Numbered from the stretch's first letter, positions 1 through 8,069 are shown. The stretch is 64,000 nt of DNA from Micromonospora zamorensis (GCF_900090275.1 NZ_LT607755.1:5828001-5892000); one strand, 5' to 3'. A program made the numbers and translations. The notes: generated by a model not told the origin, from the sequence alone.

Positions 1-164
1 CGCTCCTGAGAGGAGAAGGATGTGACGGAGGTAGTCACGCATGTAGATATAGCTATGTATTGAAGAAAAGAGAAGCCCTGAACCGATGTCAGGCATCGAC
101 ATTGGCCGAACGGATGAGGGGCTTGACGAGGGAACCAATACCTGCCCCAGCACGTCCGACGGAC

Positions 165-734
165 ATGAGACCCGTCTCGACAGCCGGCGTCACGTTCGCC
201 CTACTGGTCGCGCTCCTGGCCGGCTGCACCAGCACCGACCGCACCGGCGCCGCTCGTGACCAGCCGCCGACCAGCGCCGACCCCGCCCCGACCGGGCCGG
301 CCACCGACGCCCCGCCGACGCCAACCGCGGGCCCCGCCTCCACGTTGCCGACCGGGCCGCCGGCCACCGATAGCGCGTCGACGCGGGTGATGCTTTTTCG
401 CTCCGGCGGCTTCGCTGGCCGCGCTGACACCGTGACCGTCGAGCCGGACGGCCGGTGGATGGCCGTGGACCGTGCCGGTGGTCGGCGTACCGGCCAACTC
501 ACTCCCACCGACCTCGGCCGGCTGCGCGGGCTGACCGCCGACGCCCGGCTGGCCGCCGAGGCCCGCCAGACGGCGGGCGCGACCATCTGCGCAGACGTGT
601 TCAGCTACCGGCTGACCGTCGGCACCATCGAGATCGGGTACGACGACTGCCCCAGCGACGACACGCAACAGCTGCCGGCCACCCGCGCGCTGGTCGAGCT
701 CCTACTGCGGGCCACCGGCACTCAGACCGCGTAG
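165..734 (+). CDS. putative secreted lipoprotein
   Basis: Predicted 189-residue lipoprotein of unknown function. The N-terminus has a hydrophobic stretch ending in the lipobox LLAGC (Cys at residue 21), followed by a Thr/Pro/Ala-rich linker of about 50 residues and a compact C-terminal domain with two cysteines (in TICADVF and YDDCPSD) that could form a disulfide. The frame stays open upstream to a TTG at 60, but ATG 165 puts the signal sequence at the N-terminus and is preferred. Its last codons overlap the 3' end of the convergent phosphatase gene. I do not recognise the folded domain; it would sit on the outer face of the membrane. Confidence 0.75.
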   Translation: MRPVSTAGVTFALLVALLAGCTSTDRTGAARDQPPTSADPAPTGPATDAPPTPTAGPASTLPTGPPATDSASTRVMLFRSGGFAGRADTVTVEPDGRWMAVDRAGGRRTGQLTPTDLGRLRGLTADARLAAEARQTAGATICADVFSYRLTVGTIEIGYDDCPSDDTQQLPATRALVELLLRATGTQTA

Positions 735-1366
735 TCCGGAGGCAGGCCGGTGCCACGCAGCTCCGGCGGCAGGTGGGCCACGTCGTTGAGGGCGATCAGG
801 TTGGGTGGGCCACCGGAGCTGTACCGGATCACTGTCAACCCCGCGTTGTGCAGGTTCAAGCCCAGCCATCGCCGCTCCGGCGCGTCGAGGGCGTGCCGCA
901 CCAGCCAGGCGATCAGGAAGGTGTGCGTCACGACCAGCTCGTGGACCGGCTCGCCATCGGGAGCTTCCTCCGGGACCGGGCCGGTGAACCGCCGCACGGC
1001 CTCCGCCGTCACCCGCGGCCCGTCGGCCCGCTCGGCTGCCGAGAACTGCGCCAGGAATGTGGCGTACGCGGGCGGCAGGCCGGCCGGGTCCGTGTCGTGT
1101 GGGAGGTGGTCGCCGGCCAGCTCCGTCGCGTACACCGGAGCTTCGGGCAGCGACCTGGCGATCAGCTCGGCGGTCTGCGCGGCCCGGCGCAGCGGTCCGT
1201 GGTGGACGGCGGCGAACCGGCGGCCTCGCAGGCGCTCGCCGAGCAGCGTGGCCTGCTGCTGGCCGCGCTCCGTCAGGCCGGTGTCCGGTTCACCGGCATC
1301 CGACTCCCGCAGCGCGGTCAGGTCCTGCTCGGCGTGTCGGGCGAGGTACAGCAGGCGAGTCACCAT
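722..1366 (-). CDS. histidine phosphatase family protein
   Basis: 214-residue member of the histidine phosphatase (phosphoglycerate mutase-like) superfamily. The N-terminal LYLARHAEQD carries the catalytic RH motif, and LTERGQQQATLLGERL is the usual following helix; a second His lies in VTHTFLIAWL. Substrate unknown: such proteins act on phosphosugars, nucleotides or phosphoproteins. Start placed at ATG 1366, just before the RHG-type motif, rather than at the open-frame limit. It is the last gene of a minus-strand run AraC-VOC-DUF998-phosphatase with small gaps, probably one operon. A degraded copy of its 3' end sits at 3756-3892. Confidence 0.88.
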   Translation of the reverse strand: MVTRLLYLARHAEQDLTALRESDAGEPDTGLTERGQQQATLLGERLRGRRFAAVHHGPLRRAAQTAELIARSLPEAPVYATELAGDHLPHDTDPAGLPPAYATFLAQFSAAERADGPRVTAEAVRRFTGPVPEEAPDGEPVHELVVTHTFLIAWLVRHALDAPERRWLGLNLHNAGLTVIRYSSGGPPNLIALNDVAHLPPELRGTGLPPDYAV

Positions 1367-1434
1367 GCCGCCCACCTCAACACACCGGGAGGTGCGGGCT
1401 CCACCCCGCACCTCCCGGGCCTGCGGCCGTCAGC

Positions 1435-2106
1435 TCAGTCGGCCTGGCCGGACGCCGCTCGCGCGAAGGTGACCGACACCCACAGCCAACCGGCCGTCAC
1501 CGCCAGACCGAACGCCACCATCACGGCCGGAGCCGGTCGGACGATCAGGGCGACCCAGGCCACCGCGAAGAAGACCCCGATCACCAGGCTGTACGCGGCT
1601 CGACCACGTGCCCCCTGCCGTGCGGCCCGACGGCCCGCCACCACGGTCGCCGCGATCAGCGACACGAAGGCGACCGCCGCCACCAGGAAGTGCAGGCCGC
1701 CGTGCCAGCTGATCTGACCGGCGCCCCGGGGCGTGCCGACCGGGAACCCGTCGGCCGGGTCGGCGCTGAAGATCGCCGCGCCGATCAGGCCCAGCCCGTA
1801 CAGCGCGAGCAGCCGGGGAAGCCAGACCGACCCGCCGCCTCCGCCGGTACGGCGGCGCAGCGCGTCGGCGGCCAGCGCGCAGAGCGCGCCGGTGACCAGG
1901 AACGTGACGATCTGGATCCAGCCCAGCTCGCCGGTGCTCAACACGCTGACCGGATGCCGGCGAAAGTCGAAGCCGTCCCGGGTCGACGCCTGCACGATCG
2001 CCGAGCCGACGAAGATCGGGCCGGCCAGCACACCGCCGATCAGCAGTGCGCGGTCCCGACCGACAGCAGCCGGTCCTACCAGCGGGAAAGGTGCGGCCTG
2101 GCTCAT
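1435..2106 (-). CDS. DUF998 family membrane protein
   Basis: 223-residue integral membrane protein with about six hydrophobic segments (for example LLIGGVLAGPIFVGSAI, IVTFLVTGALCALA, FLVAAVAFVSLIAATVV). The loop pattern, with a His-containing HPVSVLSTG and SWHGGLHF, matches the DUF998 family, whose function is unknown. Start at ATG 2106. The gene begins 11 bases after the VOC gene stop, so co-transcription is likely. No catalytic role can be assigned. Confidence 0.82.
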   Translation of the reverse strand: MSQAAPFPLVGPAAVGRDRALLIGGVLAGPIFVGSAIVQASTRDGFDFRRHPVSVLSTGELGWIQIVTFLVTGALCALAADALRRRTGGGGGSVWLPRLLALYGLGLIGAAIFSADPADGFPVGTPRGAGQISWHGGLHFLVAAVAFVSLIAATVVAGRRAARQGARGRAAYSLVIGVFFAVAWVALIVRPAPAVMVAFGLAVTAGWLWVSVTFARAASGQAD

Positions 2107-2117
2107 CGTCGGCTCCC

Positions 2118-2543
2118 CTACGCCCGTGGGAACATCTGGCCGATGCGGATCCGGTTGCCGAACGGGTCCCGGATGCCGAAGTCGATCCCGTACGGGCGTT
2201 CGGTCGGCTCGTCGGTGATCTCGACGCCCTTCGCCACAAGATCCTCGTGCGTCTTGCGGGCGTCGTCGGTGGTCATGAAGAGGTACCCGCCGAGGGCACC
2301 CTTGGTGAGCAGCTCCCGGACCTGCTCGGCGGTGGCCGGGTCCAGTGCGGGCGGGCCCGGCTTCTCCAGCAGGATCTCGCGCTCCGGGTCGCCGGGCAGG
2401 TTGACCGTCAACCACCGCATGAAACCGAGGTCCTGGTCGGTGTTGACCTCCATGCCGAGCTTGTTGACGTAGAAGTCAAGCGCGGCGTCCTGGTCGAGGA
2501 CGTAGATCTGGGAGCGGCTGATCGCGTTCATCGTCATGCCCAT
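2118..2543 (-). CDS. VOC family protein (glyoxalase/bleomycin-resistance fold)
   Basis: About 141 residues, one VOC module of two beta-alpha-beta-beta-beta repeats: IYVLDQDAALDFYVNKLGME at the N-terminus and IRDPFGNRIRIGQ at the C-terminus. Such proteins are metal-dependent lyases, dioxygenases or ligand-binding resistance proteins; the substrate here is unknown. Three in-frame ATGs lie close together (2543, 2537, 2531) and the start is not certain. It lies 29 bases downstream of the AraC-type regulator on the same strand, so it is probably that regulator's target. Confidence 0.85.
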   Translation of the reverse strand: MGMTMNAISRSQIYVLDQDAALDFYVNKLGMEVNTDQDLGFMRWLTVNLPGDPEREILLEKPGPPALDPATAEQVRELLTKGALGGYLFMTTDDARKTHEDLVAKGVEITDEPTERPYGIDFGIRDPFGNRIRIGQMFPRA

Positions 2544-2572
2544 GACGCTAGAGGTAGACCGTGACCTGCGGC

Positions 2573-2974
2573 TTATCCAAAACTGCTGGGTCGGGTCCAC
2601 GCTTTGGCGAAGCACGACGGCACATTGGCCGCCGCGACGCGGTGCCGCCGGAAATCCGAGGGCGACTCCCCGACGATCTGCCGGAACGTACGGCTGAACG
2701 TGCCCAGGCTGCCGAAGCCGACGGCGTAGCAGATGTCCGTCACGTCCCGGTTCGACTCCACGAGCAGTGCCATCGCGCGCTCCACCCTGCGGCGTTGCAG
2801 GTAGCGGTGCGGGGTCTCACCGAACGTGGCCCGGAAGGTCCGGATGAAGTGCGCCTCAGAGACGAGCGCGATCCGGGCCAGCGCCGGGATGTCCAGCGGC
2901 TCGGCGTACGCCCGGTCCATCGCGTCCCGGGCGCGCAGCATCGCCCGGTTCGACTCCTCCACCGCGCGGCTCAT
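2573..2974 (-). CDS. AraC-family transcriptional regulator (DNA-binding domain only)
   Basis: 133-residue protein consisting almost only of the two helix-turn-helix motifs of AraC/XylS regulators: ALARIALVSEAHFIRTFRAT for the first, and DVTDICYAVGFGSLGTFSRT with FRQIVGESPSDFRRH for the second. There is no sensor domain, so it may respond through abundance or a partner. Start at ATG 2974, with a G-rich ribosome-binding stretch just upstream. First gene of the minus-strand operon with VOC, DUF998 and phosphatase genes; divergent from the DJ-1/PfpI gene at 3098. Its first ~27 codons and upstream DNA are duplicated at 3972-4103. Confidence 0.92.
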   Translation of the reverse strand: MSRAVEESNRAMLRARDAMDRAYAEPLDIPALARIALVSEAHFIRTFRATFGETPHRYLQRRRVERAMALLVESNRDVTDICYAVGFGSLGTFSRTFRQIVGESPSDFRRHRVAAANVPSCFAKAWTRPSSFG

Positions 2975-3097
2975 CGGCCCCCGTCCCGCCCTGCTCGTTG
3001 CCCGGCCCCAGGCTACCGCCGACCCCGGTGACCCGGCTTTCAAACCCGTCTCCGCTGTGACATCGGCCTATGGCCGGGACGGACCGGCCACGCCAGC

Positions 3098-3763
3098 ATG
3101 GAGGGCATGACTCGTGCACTCATTGCCCTGACCAGTCACTCCGAGCTGGGCCGCACCGGCCGCTCGACCGGCTACTACGTCGGCGAGGCCGCCGAACCGT
3201 GGGAGGTGTTCCGGGCCGCTGGCTACGACGTAGACCTGGTGTCCGTGGCCGGCGGCGAGCCGCCGGTTGACGGCCGGGACGAGAACGACAGCACCCAGAA
3301 CGACTTCCTCGCCACCGCCGGCGTAACGGACACCCCGAGGGCCGCCGACGTCGACCCGGCCGGGTACGACGTGATCCTCTTCGCCGGAGGTCACGGCACC
3401 ATGTGGGACTTCCCCGACGACCCCGACCTGGCCCGCATCGCCCGCTCGGTCCACGAGCGCGGCGGCGTGGTGGCCGCCGTCTGCCACGGTCCGGCGGCGC
3501 TGGTGAACCTGACCCTCACCGACGGCTCCCGGCTCGTCGCCGGCAAGCGGGTGGCCGGCTTCACGAACAGCGAGGAGGCCTCCGTCGGCCTCACCGACGA
3601 GGTGCCTTTCCTGCTCGCCGACAAGCTCACCGAGGCTGGCGCGCAGCACGTACCGGCACCGGACTTCACCGAGCACGCGGTGGTCGACGGCCGCCTGGTG
3701 ACCGGTCAGAACCCGCAGTCCGCCCGCGCCGTGGCCGACGCCGTGGTCAAGCTGCTCAGCTGA
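3098..3763 (+). CDS. DJ-1/PfpI family protein (type 1 glutamine amidotransferase-like)
   Basis: 221-residue protein of the DJ-1/PfpI/Hsp31 group. The nucleophile elbow AAVCHGPAALV holds the conserved Cys followed by His, and VILFAGGHGTMWD supplies the oxyanion strand and the acidic/His residues typical of Hsp31-like chaperone-glyoxalase proteins. The usual role is handling reactive carbonyls or stress protection in the cytoplasm; the exact substrate is not deducible. ATG 3098 and ATG 3107 are both possible; the second starts directly at TRALIALTSH. Divergent from the AraC operon. The 3' end overlaps by a few bases a degraded phosphatase fragment on the other strand. Confidence 0.88.
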   Translation: MEGMTRALIALTSHSELGRTGRSTGYYVGEAAEPWEVFRAAGYDVDLVSVAGGEPPVDGRDENDSTQNDFLATAGVTDTPRAADVDPAGYDVILFAGGHGTMWDFPDDPDLARIARSVHERGGVVAAVCHGPAALVNLTLTDGSRLVAGKRVAGFTNSEEASVGLTDEVPFLLADKLTEAGAQHVPAPDFTEHAVVDGRLVTGQNPQSARAVADAVVKLLS

Positions 3764-3892
3764 GCGCCGGTCGGATCCGGTAGTCGTCTGGCGGGCCGGT
3801 GGCACGCAGCTCGGGCGGCAGGTCGGTGACGTCGTTCAGCGCGACGAGCGTCGACGGGCCGTCCGAGCTGCGACGGATCACGGTCAGCCCGC
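3756..3892 (-). pseudogene. 3' fragment of a second histidine phosphatase gene
   Basis: Translating the minus strand here gives a 45-residue tail, GLTVIRRSSDGPSTLVALND then VTDLPPELRATGPPDDY, closely matching the C-terminus of the phosphatase at 722-1366 (GLTVIRYSSGGPPNLIALND, VAHLPPELRGTGLPPDY). No start codon or catalytic domain remains, so it is a remnant of a duplicated copy. The similarity stops abruptly near 3892. Confidence 0.8.
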
Positions 3893-3898
3893 CTCACC

Positions 3899-4057
3899 TC
3901 ACATCGTCAACAGTCCCCCGTTCCGGGTCTCGTCCTTGATCGCGACCAAGTTCGCCACCACGTACGCGGGGATGTCCAGCGGCACGGCGTACGCCCGGTC
4001 CATCGCGTCCCGGGCACGCAGCATCGCCCGGTTCGACTCCTCCACCGCGCGACTCAT
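3899..4057 (-). pseudogene. truncated AraC regulator copy (N-terminal remnant)
   Basis: A 52-codon frame that begins MSRAVEESNRAMLRARDAMD and continues as RAYAVPLDIPA, nearly identical to the start of the AraC gene at 2974. It then leaves the homology and ends in an unrelated tail (YVVANLVAIKDETRN). Both HTH motifs are missing, so it cannot be a working regulator. Sequence upstream of the ATG is also duplicated, to about 4103. The ATG overlaps the stop codon of the MFS gene. Together with the fragment at 3756 it marks a duplicated operon whose interior has been lost. Confidence 0.8.
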
Positions 4058-5271
4058 CGGCCCCCGTCCACTCCGCTCGTCGCCTGGCCCCAGGCTACCG
4101 CCGGTGCCTTCGCCGGTCGGGTAGCGCGCCGCCGCCCGGTGAAAGCACCGGCGACCATCATCAGAGCGACGACGCCGAGCAGTGCGCCCAGCAGCACCGT
4201 GCTGCGCACACCGTGGCTCGGTAGCGCGAGGCCGGCGACCAGGGCGCCACCGGTGATGCCGACGTTGACGGCGGCAGAGACGGTGGCGGCGGCGAGGTCG
4301 GAGCGCCCGGGCGCAACCTCGAGCACAATGCCACCGAGCACCGCGGTGAACGCCGCGAACGCCAGCCCGGCCAGGGCGAGCAGGCCCACGGCAGCCGCCG
4401 GCCGGTGGCCGACCGCGTACAGCCCGAGCAGTGCCACCGACTGGAGGGTGACGGTCGCAGCCAGGGCGAGCCACGGGCTGCGGTCCACCACCGCTCCGAC
4501 GGCGAGGATCCCGAGCACGCTGGCAACGCCGCGCACCAGCAGGATGACCCCGACCGCCGAGGCGGCGAACCCGCTGACCTCGGTGACGAAGAGGGCGACG
4601 TAGGTGTAGCCGGCGATGGCACCGGCGGTCGCCATGATGGCCACCGCGACCAGCAGCCAGAAGCGGTAGACGTCGGGTGTCGCGCCCCGGGCGGCATGTC
4701 CCTCGTTTGGTGGCGTCGACGGCAGGAGCGAGGCCACCGCAACGAGCACGATCGCGCCGAGCCCGGCCACCGCCAGGAACGACACCCGCCAGCCGGCGCG
4801 TTCGCCCAGCCAGGTGCCCGCGGGCACGCCCAGGACCAGAGCGACGCTGCCGCCGGCGAACACGATCGCGACCACCCGACCGCGCAGTCCGGGTCGGAAC
4901 AGCTCGGCCGCGGCCGGCACCACCACTGCCCAGAACAACGCATGGGTCGCCGCGGTTGCCATCCTGGCCGCCAGCAGCAGCGCAAACGAGCTCGCGAACA
5001 CCGTGATCGCGGTGCTCACCACGAAGCCGGCCAGGAGCGCGGACAGCAGTCGCCGACGGGGGATTCTCCGGGCCAGCGCCGTCAGCGGGATCGAGGCGAC
5101 GACCACCACCGCGCCGTACGCGGTGACGAGCATGCCCACCTGCGACGGCGAGACGGCAAGGTCCGCGGCCATCGGGAGCAGCAGCCCGATGGGCAGCGCC
5201 TCCGCTGTGGTGTAGAGGAACGTCCCGCCCGACAAGCCGATCAGTGCTCCCACTGCTCGCCTGTGGCCCAT
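4054..5271 (-). CDS. MFS transporter (AraJ/drug-efflux-like)
   Basis: 405-residue major facilitator superfamily transporter with about 12 hydrophobic segments. The N-terminal half has the loop ALARRIPRRRLLSALLAG, similar to the loop 2-3 signature, and LGVPAGTWLGERAGWR, typical of AraJ-type sugar or drug exporters (DHA1 group). Substrate unknown; proton-driven efflux is the usual mode. Start ATG 5271 follows a GGGGAGGG ribosome-binding site. The last ~18 residues are encoded by the duplicated AraC upstream DNA, so the original C-terminus may have been replaced. It is divergent from a CGNR regulator, with matching inverted repeats near both starts, suggesting control by that regulator. Confidence 0.92.
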   Translation of the reverse strand: MGHRRAVGALIGLSGGTFLYTTAEALPIGLLLPMAADLAVSPSQVGMLVTAYGAVVVVASIPLTALARRIPRRRLLSALLAGFVVSTAITVFASSFALLLAARMATAATHALFWAVVVPAAAELFRPGLRGRVVAIVFAGGSVALVLGVPAGTWLGERAGWRVSFLAVAGLGAIVLVAVASLLPSTPPNEGHAARGATPDVYRFWLLVAVAIMATAGAIAGYTYVALFVTEVSGFAASAVGVILLVRGVASVLGILAVGAVVDRSPWLALAATVTLQSVALLGLYAVGHRPAAAVGLLALAGLAFAAFTAVLGGIVLEVAPGRSDLAAATVSAAVNVGITGGALVAGLALPSHGVRSTVLLGALLGVVALMMVAGAFTGRRRATRPAKAPAVAWGQATSGVDGGR

Positions 5272-5286
5272 GCGACCCTCCCCTTG

Positions 5287-5352
5287 TTACCAGCTAAACC
5301 ATGTACGCCAGAAACAAGCTAGCGATCCCCCTTGCCGACGGTCAACTGGTAA
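5287..5352. promoter_or_regulatory. paired operator-like inverted repeats between MFS and CGNR genes
   Basis: TTACCAG at 5287-5293 and its reverse complement CTGGTAA at 5346-5352; extending each gives a shared core TTACCAGYTRA on opposite strands. One copy lies about 16 bases before the MFS start and the other about 12 bases before the CGNR start. This suits a regulator that represses both divergent promoters. Binding is inferred, not shown. Confidence 0.5.
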
Positions 5353-5363
5353 AGTGGGTTTTG

Positions 5364-5984
5364 ATGGAAACAGTCGAGGGCGTCACGCGGATGAACCTGG
5401 TGGGCGGCAACCTCGCCCTGGACTTCATCAACACCCGCTCCGGCCCACCCGTCGGGCTCCCGGACGACGACGTGCTGACCGGCTATCCGGAGCTGGTCGC
5501 CTGGGGGGTGCACGCGGGCGCCCTCACCCAGAAAGAGGCGACAGCGTTGCGCCGGCTGTCCCGCAACGACCCGGACGGCGCCAGCGCTGCCTTCTCGCGA
5601 GCGCTGCACACCCGCGACTACCTCGACGAGGTGTTCCGGCCGCTGACCGTTGGAGAAGCCCCCAGCACGTCTGCACTGGCCCGGCTGCGCGACGACGAAG
5701 CGGACGCACTCGGCCACGCACAGCTTGAGGGCGGCAGCACGTTCGACTGGGTCTGGCGAGACGACCACACGCTTGCCCGACCTCTGCGGCCAGTGGTGCA
5801 CGCAGCGGTCCAGTTGCTCACCACGGGTGCGCTGGACCGGATCAAGGGATGCGGAGGCTGCCGCTTCATCTTCAACGACGAGAGCAAGAACCGCAGTCGC
5901 CGCTGGTGCAGCATGGACGACTGCGGAACTGCCGAGAAGATGCGCCGCTACGTCGCAGCGCGCCGCACGCGCGCGACGCAATGA
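5364..5984 (+). CDS. CGNR zinc-finger / ABATE-domain regulator
   Basis: 206-residue protein with an N-terminal ABATE (putative stress-induced regulator) domain beginning NLVGGNLALDFINTR and a C-terminal CGNR zinc finger: CGGCRFIFND, then KNRSRRWCSMDDCG, giving the Cys pairs that should bind zinc and the NRSRRW basic patch that should bind DNA. Start placed at ATG 5364; a longer frame from 5301 would add residues without family support and run through the operator. Divergent from the MFS exporter. CGNR proteins are predicted transcription factors; that this one controls the exporter and itself is inferred from the inverted repeats. Confidence 0.88.
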   Translation: METVEGVTRMNLVGGNLALDFINTRSGPPVGLPDDDVLTGYPELVAWGVHAGALTQKEATALRRLSRNDPDGASAAFSRALHTRDYLDEVFRPLTVGEAPSTSALARLRDDEADALGHAQLEGGSTFDWVWRDDHTLARPLRPVVHAAVQLLTTGALDRIKGCGGCRFIFNDESKNRSRRWCSMDDCGTAEKMRRYVAARRTRATQ

Positions 5985-6020
5985 GCGCGCTGCCGCCGTC
6001 GGGAAAGCCTGGTGAATACC

Positions 6021-6042
6021 CGTTGCTGTCGCCGTTGCTGTC
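6021..6042 (+). repeat. 22-bp direct repeat, copy 1 (integrase-arm-like motif)
   Basis: Two CGTTGCTGTC units 12 bases apart. The whole 22-bp block recurs exactly at 7937-7958, and a single unit lies at 9424-9433, right after the integrase remnant. Similar GTTGCTGTC-type motifs occur, from memory, between integrase genes and tRNA att sites in actinomycete integrative elements. Confidence 0.7.
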
Positions 6043-6133
6043 GGCAGCCCACCGCGCGCTCGCGCGCCGGCCGCACCAGAACGCCTGATAACCGCTGTAA
6101 CGGTCACGGTGCATTCGGGCAGGATCATCGGCC

Positions 6134-6898
6134 GTGACACTTGTCCTGCCGCCGCGCCTGACAGCCTCGGCTCAGAGCTTGCGCGAAGCCGCTCACCGAC
6201 GCGGACTACGCACCGTCCAACTTCGCACTTTCGAAGTACCTGCCGGGTTGCGTGCTGATCACCTTCATGCGGGACCGAGCTTCGCCGACGTCGTCGCACC
6301 GCTGCTCGGGATCGCGCCCCTGGAAGCTGCACCTGGCTGGCTGACTGGCCTTCCTCGTGAACTTACCCGCCGCGAAATCACCTTGGTCGCCATCGGCGAG
6401 GCCTACGAACTCCGGCGACCGGCGTTCATCAAGTCGCCCAACGACAAGAACATCCCGGCGATGATCTACACCGATGGCTCCCGCCTGCCCGGCCCGGATG
6501 CTGTCGACCGATGGACTCCAGTGCTCGTCAGCGACATCGTCGACTTCACCGCCGAGTACCGGCTACACCTGCTCGACGGTGTTGTCCACACAGGCAGCCA
6601 GTACGCCGCGCACGGCCGGTTGCACCTCGGCCCTCCGTCGACTGACGCACTAGCCTTCGGCACCGATCTCATCGCCGGACACGGGCACACGCTGCCCTCC
6701 GCCATCGTCGTGGACGTAGGACTGGTCGACGGCTCCTGGGCTGTGATCGAGGCAAATGCCGCATGGGCCAGCGGCGCCTACCTGGCGGATCCAGACCTGG
6801 TTCTCGATGTCATCCTCCGAGCGGCCGGCCCAACGGCTTCGGTCACCGCCCGCGACAGACAGTTCATCCGACGACCTCAGGCGACCGCTGCGATCTAG
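6134..6898 (+). CDS. ATP-grasp domain-containing protein
   Basis: 254-residue predicted ATP-grasp ligase. Visible marks are FIKSPNDKNIPA with the ATP-binding Lys, an acidic/Arg strand AEYRLHLLDGVVHTG, and VIEANAAWASGAY holding the E-x-N metal-binding pair at the end of the fold. Substrate unknown; members join a carboxylate to an amine or thiol using ATP. Start is GTG 6134; no strong ribosome-binding site is seen. A 149-residue unknown protein follows 53 bases downstream. The pair lies between two identical 22-bp repeats in a region with integrase debris, so it may have arrived on a mobile element. Confidence 0.8.
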   Translation: MTLVLPPRLTASAQSLREAAHRRGLRTVQLRTFEVPAGLRADHLHAGPSFADVVAPLLGIAPLEAAPGWLTGLPRELTRREITLVAIGEAYELRRPAFIKSPNDKNIPAMIYTDGSRLPGPDAVDRWTPVLVSDIVDFTAEYRLHLLDGVVHTGSQYAAHGRLHLGPPSTDALAFGTDLIAGHGHTLPSAIVVDVGLVDGSWAVIEANAAWASGAYLADPDLVLDVILRAAGPTASVTARDRQFIRRPQATAAI

Positions 6899-6951
6899 GC
6901 TCTGTGAGCGCCGATAGCCTGCACCGACCGCGACGACCACGGAGCCCGAGC

Positions 6952-7401
6952 ATGAAGCTGTTGGCCGGAGCCACCGGCTTCAACCCGCCACCCGGCGCCC
7001 CAGCGGACCTCAAGACCTTCACCGCCGTCTGCCACCACGCCGCCCGCAGCATCGACGCCACCGTCACCGGCGTCATGCCCGCTGGCGTCGCGCCCAACTT
7101 CCACAGGGTTGATATCGCCCACGCCCAGCACCCCATCGCGGTGCTGCGACACACCACCTTGCCGTTCATCGCCTTCGCCCGCCCCCAGGCCGATGGCGAC
7201 GTCATGGTGACGTTCGTCGACCACCCCGACCTCGCCGCCGCCCTCACCAACCTGACCGACGCCGAGGCCCTCACCGCCGAGCAGCTACAGACCTCCCTGT
7301 CACAGGTCGACCTGAGCGCGCTCAGTCCGCACGAACACGACCAGGTCAACTATTGGAAACCGACCACCGTCGGCGAGCTGCTGTTCAACTTCTGGGACTG
7401 A
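6952..7401 (+). CDS. hypothetical protein downstream of ATP-grasp ligase
   Basis: 149-residue protein of no family I recognise. It starts MKLLAGATGFNPPPGAP and ends TVGELLFNFWD. The centre has strand-like segments with two His-rich spots (CHHAARS, FHRVDIAHAQHP), and no membrane segment or signal is visible. ATG 6952 is preceded by GGAG at a fitting distance. Its position just behind the ATP-grasp gene suggests a shared function, for example as substrate carrier or binding partner, but this is inference only. Confidence 0.7.
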   Translation: MKLLAGATGFNPPPGAPADLKTFTAVCHHAARSIDATVTGVMPAGVAPNFHRVDIAHAQHPIAVLRHTTLPFIAFARPQADGDVMVTFVDHPDLAAALTNLTDAEALTAEQLQTSLSQVDLSALSPHEHDQVNYWKPTTVGELLFNFWD

Positions 7402-7615
7402 GCCCCAGAATTCTGAGACAAGGGACAACCGAGATCGTCTAGCCGGACGTGTCACGGGTCAAGTGACAGCGATCCGCAACGCATCAAGTGGTTGCCCGAA
7501 TCGCCGGCAGTCCGGCGTCCTCCGTCGACTGATGCGCGACACTCGTCCGCCACTGATCTGCGATACCTCCGCGCGCTGATCGCAGGCTAGATGCGTGAGC
7601 ATCTCTCCGGCCGGT
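7402..7615. other. non-coding stretch in the decayed island
   Basis: No gene, RNA or convincing terminator could be read here. The sequence looks like scrambled intergenic DNA between the ATP-grasp pair and the oxidase pseudogene. Confidence 0.5.
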
Positions 7616-7831
7616 TCACGCTCGCCAAGTCTGGCGGGGTCGGTAACCGGAGCGGCGCAGCCAGTGCTCGGTATATACGACCCGGGAAGGTGTGATGATC
7701 GTCAGCGGGTCGCCAGGCGGTTCGTCGAGCGAACGGCCACGTTCCACGTGGTCGGACTGCCAGCGGAATGCCTCCCAGTAGGCCTCGACCTCCGGGTCAT
7801 CGCGTTCGAGCGTCCTCGCGGTGCCGAACAG
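7616..7831 (-). pseudogene. C-terminal fragment of a pyridoxamine 5'-phosphate oxidase-like gene
   Basis: The minus-strand frame ends with about 70 residues that look like the tail of PPOX-class flavoproteins: GTARTLERDDPEVEAYWEAF, then RWQSDHVERGRSLDEPPGDP and VVYTEHWLRRSGYRPRQTW. The residues before it are low-complexity and unrelated, and no FMN-binding N-terminal half is present. It is therefore a 5'-truncated remnant. Confidence 0.65.
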
Positions 7832-7936
7832 TTGCGCGCCCCGGCTCCGTGCGGCTCGTCCGGCGACGTCCGTCTGCATCGTCCACCTCGGTCGGCCGTC
7901 TGTCTGCGTGTCGCGCCGGCAGCCTCGGACCAGGCT

Positions 7937-7958
7937 CGTTGCTGTCGCCGTTGCTGTC
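7937..7958 (+). repeat. 22-bp direct repeat, copy 2
   Basis: Exact second copy of the 22-bp block at 6021-6042: two CGTTGCTGTC units 12 bases apart. Flanking bases differ between copies, so the conserved part is the motif itself. Confidence 0.7.
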
Positions 7959-8069
7959 AACGGGTACCGCAGCGGCTCCCGTATTGGCGAACCGGTCGAC
8001 GGCTGGCTGATGCCGGCAGAACGCACGGCCGGTGGCCGGCTGCCCGGTCGCTGCTAGTCTCATCGGCTG

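Noticed and set aside
455..1717. 420-codon plus-strand frame over the lipoprotein end and phosphatase gene
   Set aside because: Arg/Pro/Gly-rich shadow of the phosphatase and DUF998 genes; no start context or motif.
3899..4057. Genuine small AraC-like regulator gene
   Set aside because: Both HTH motifs are missing and the tail is unrelated; it is part of the duplicated-operon remnant.
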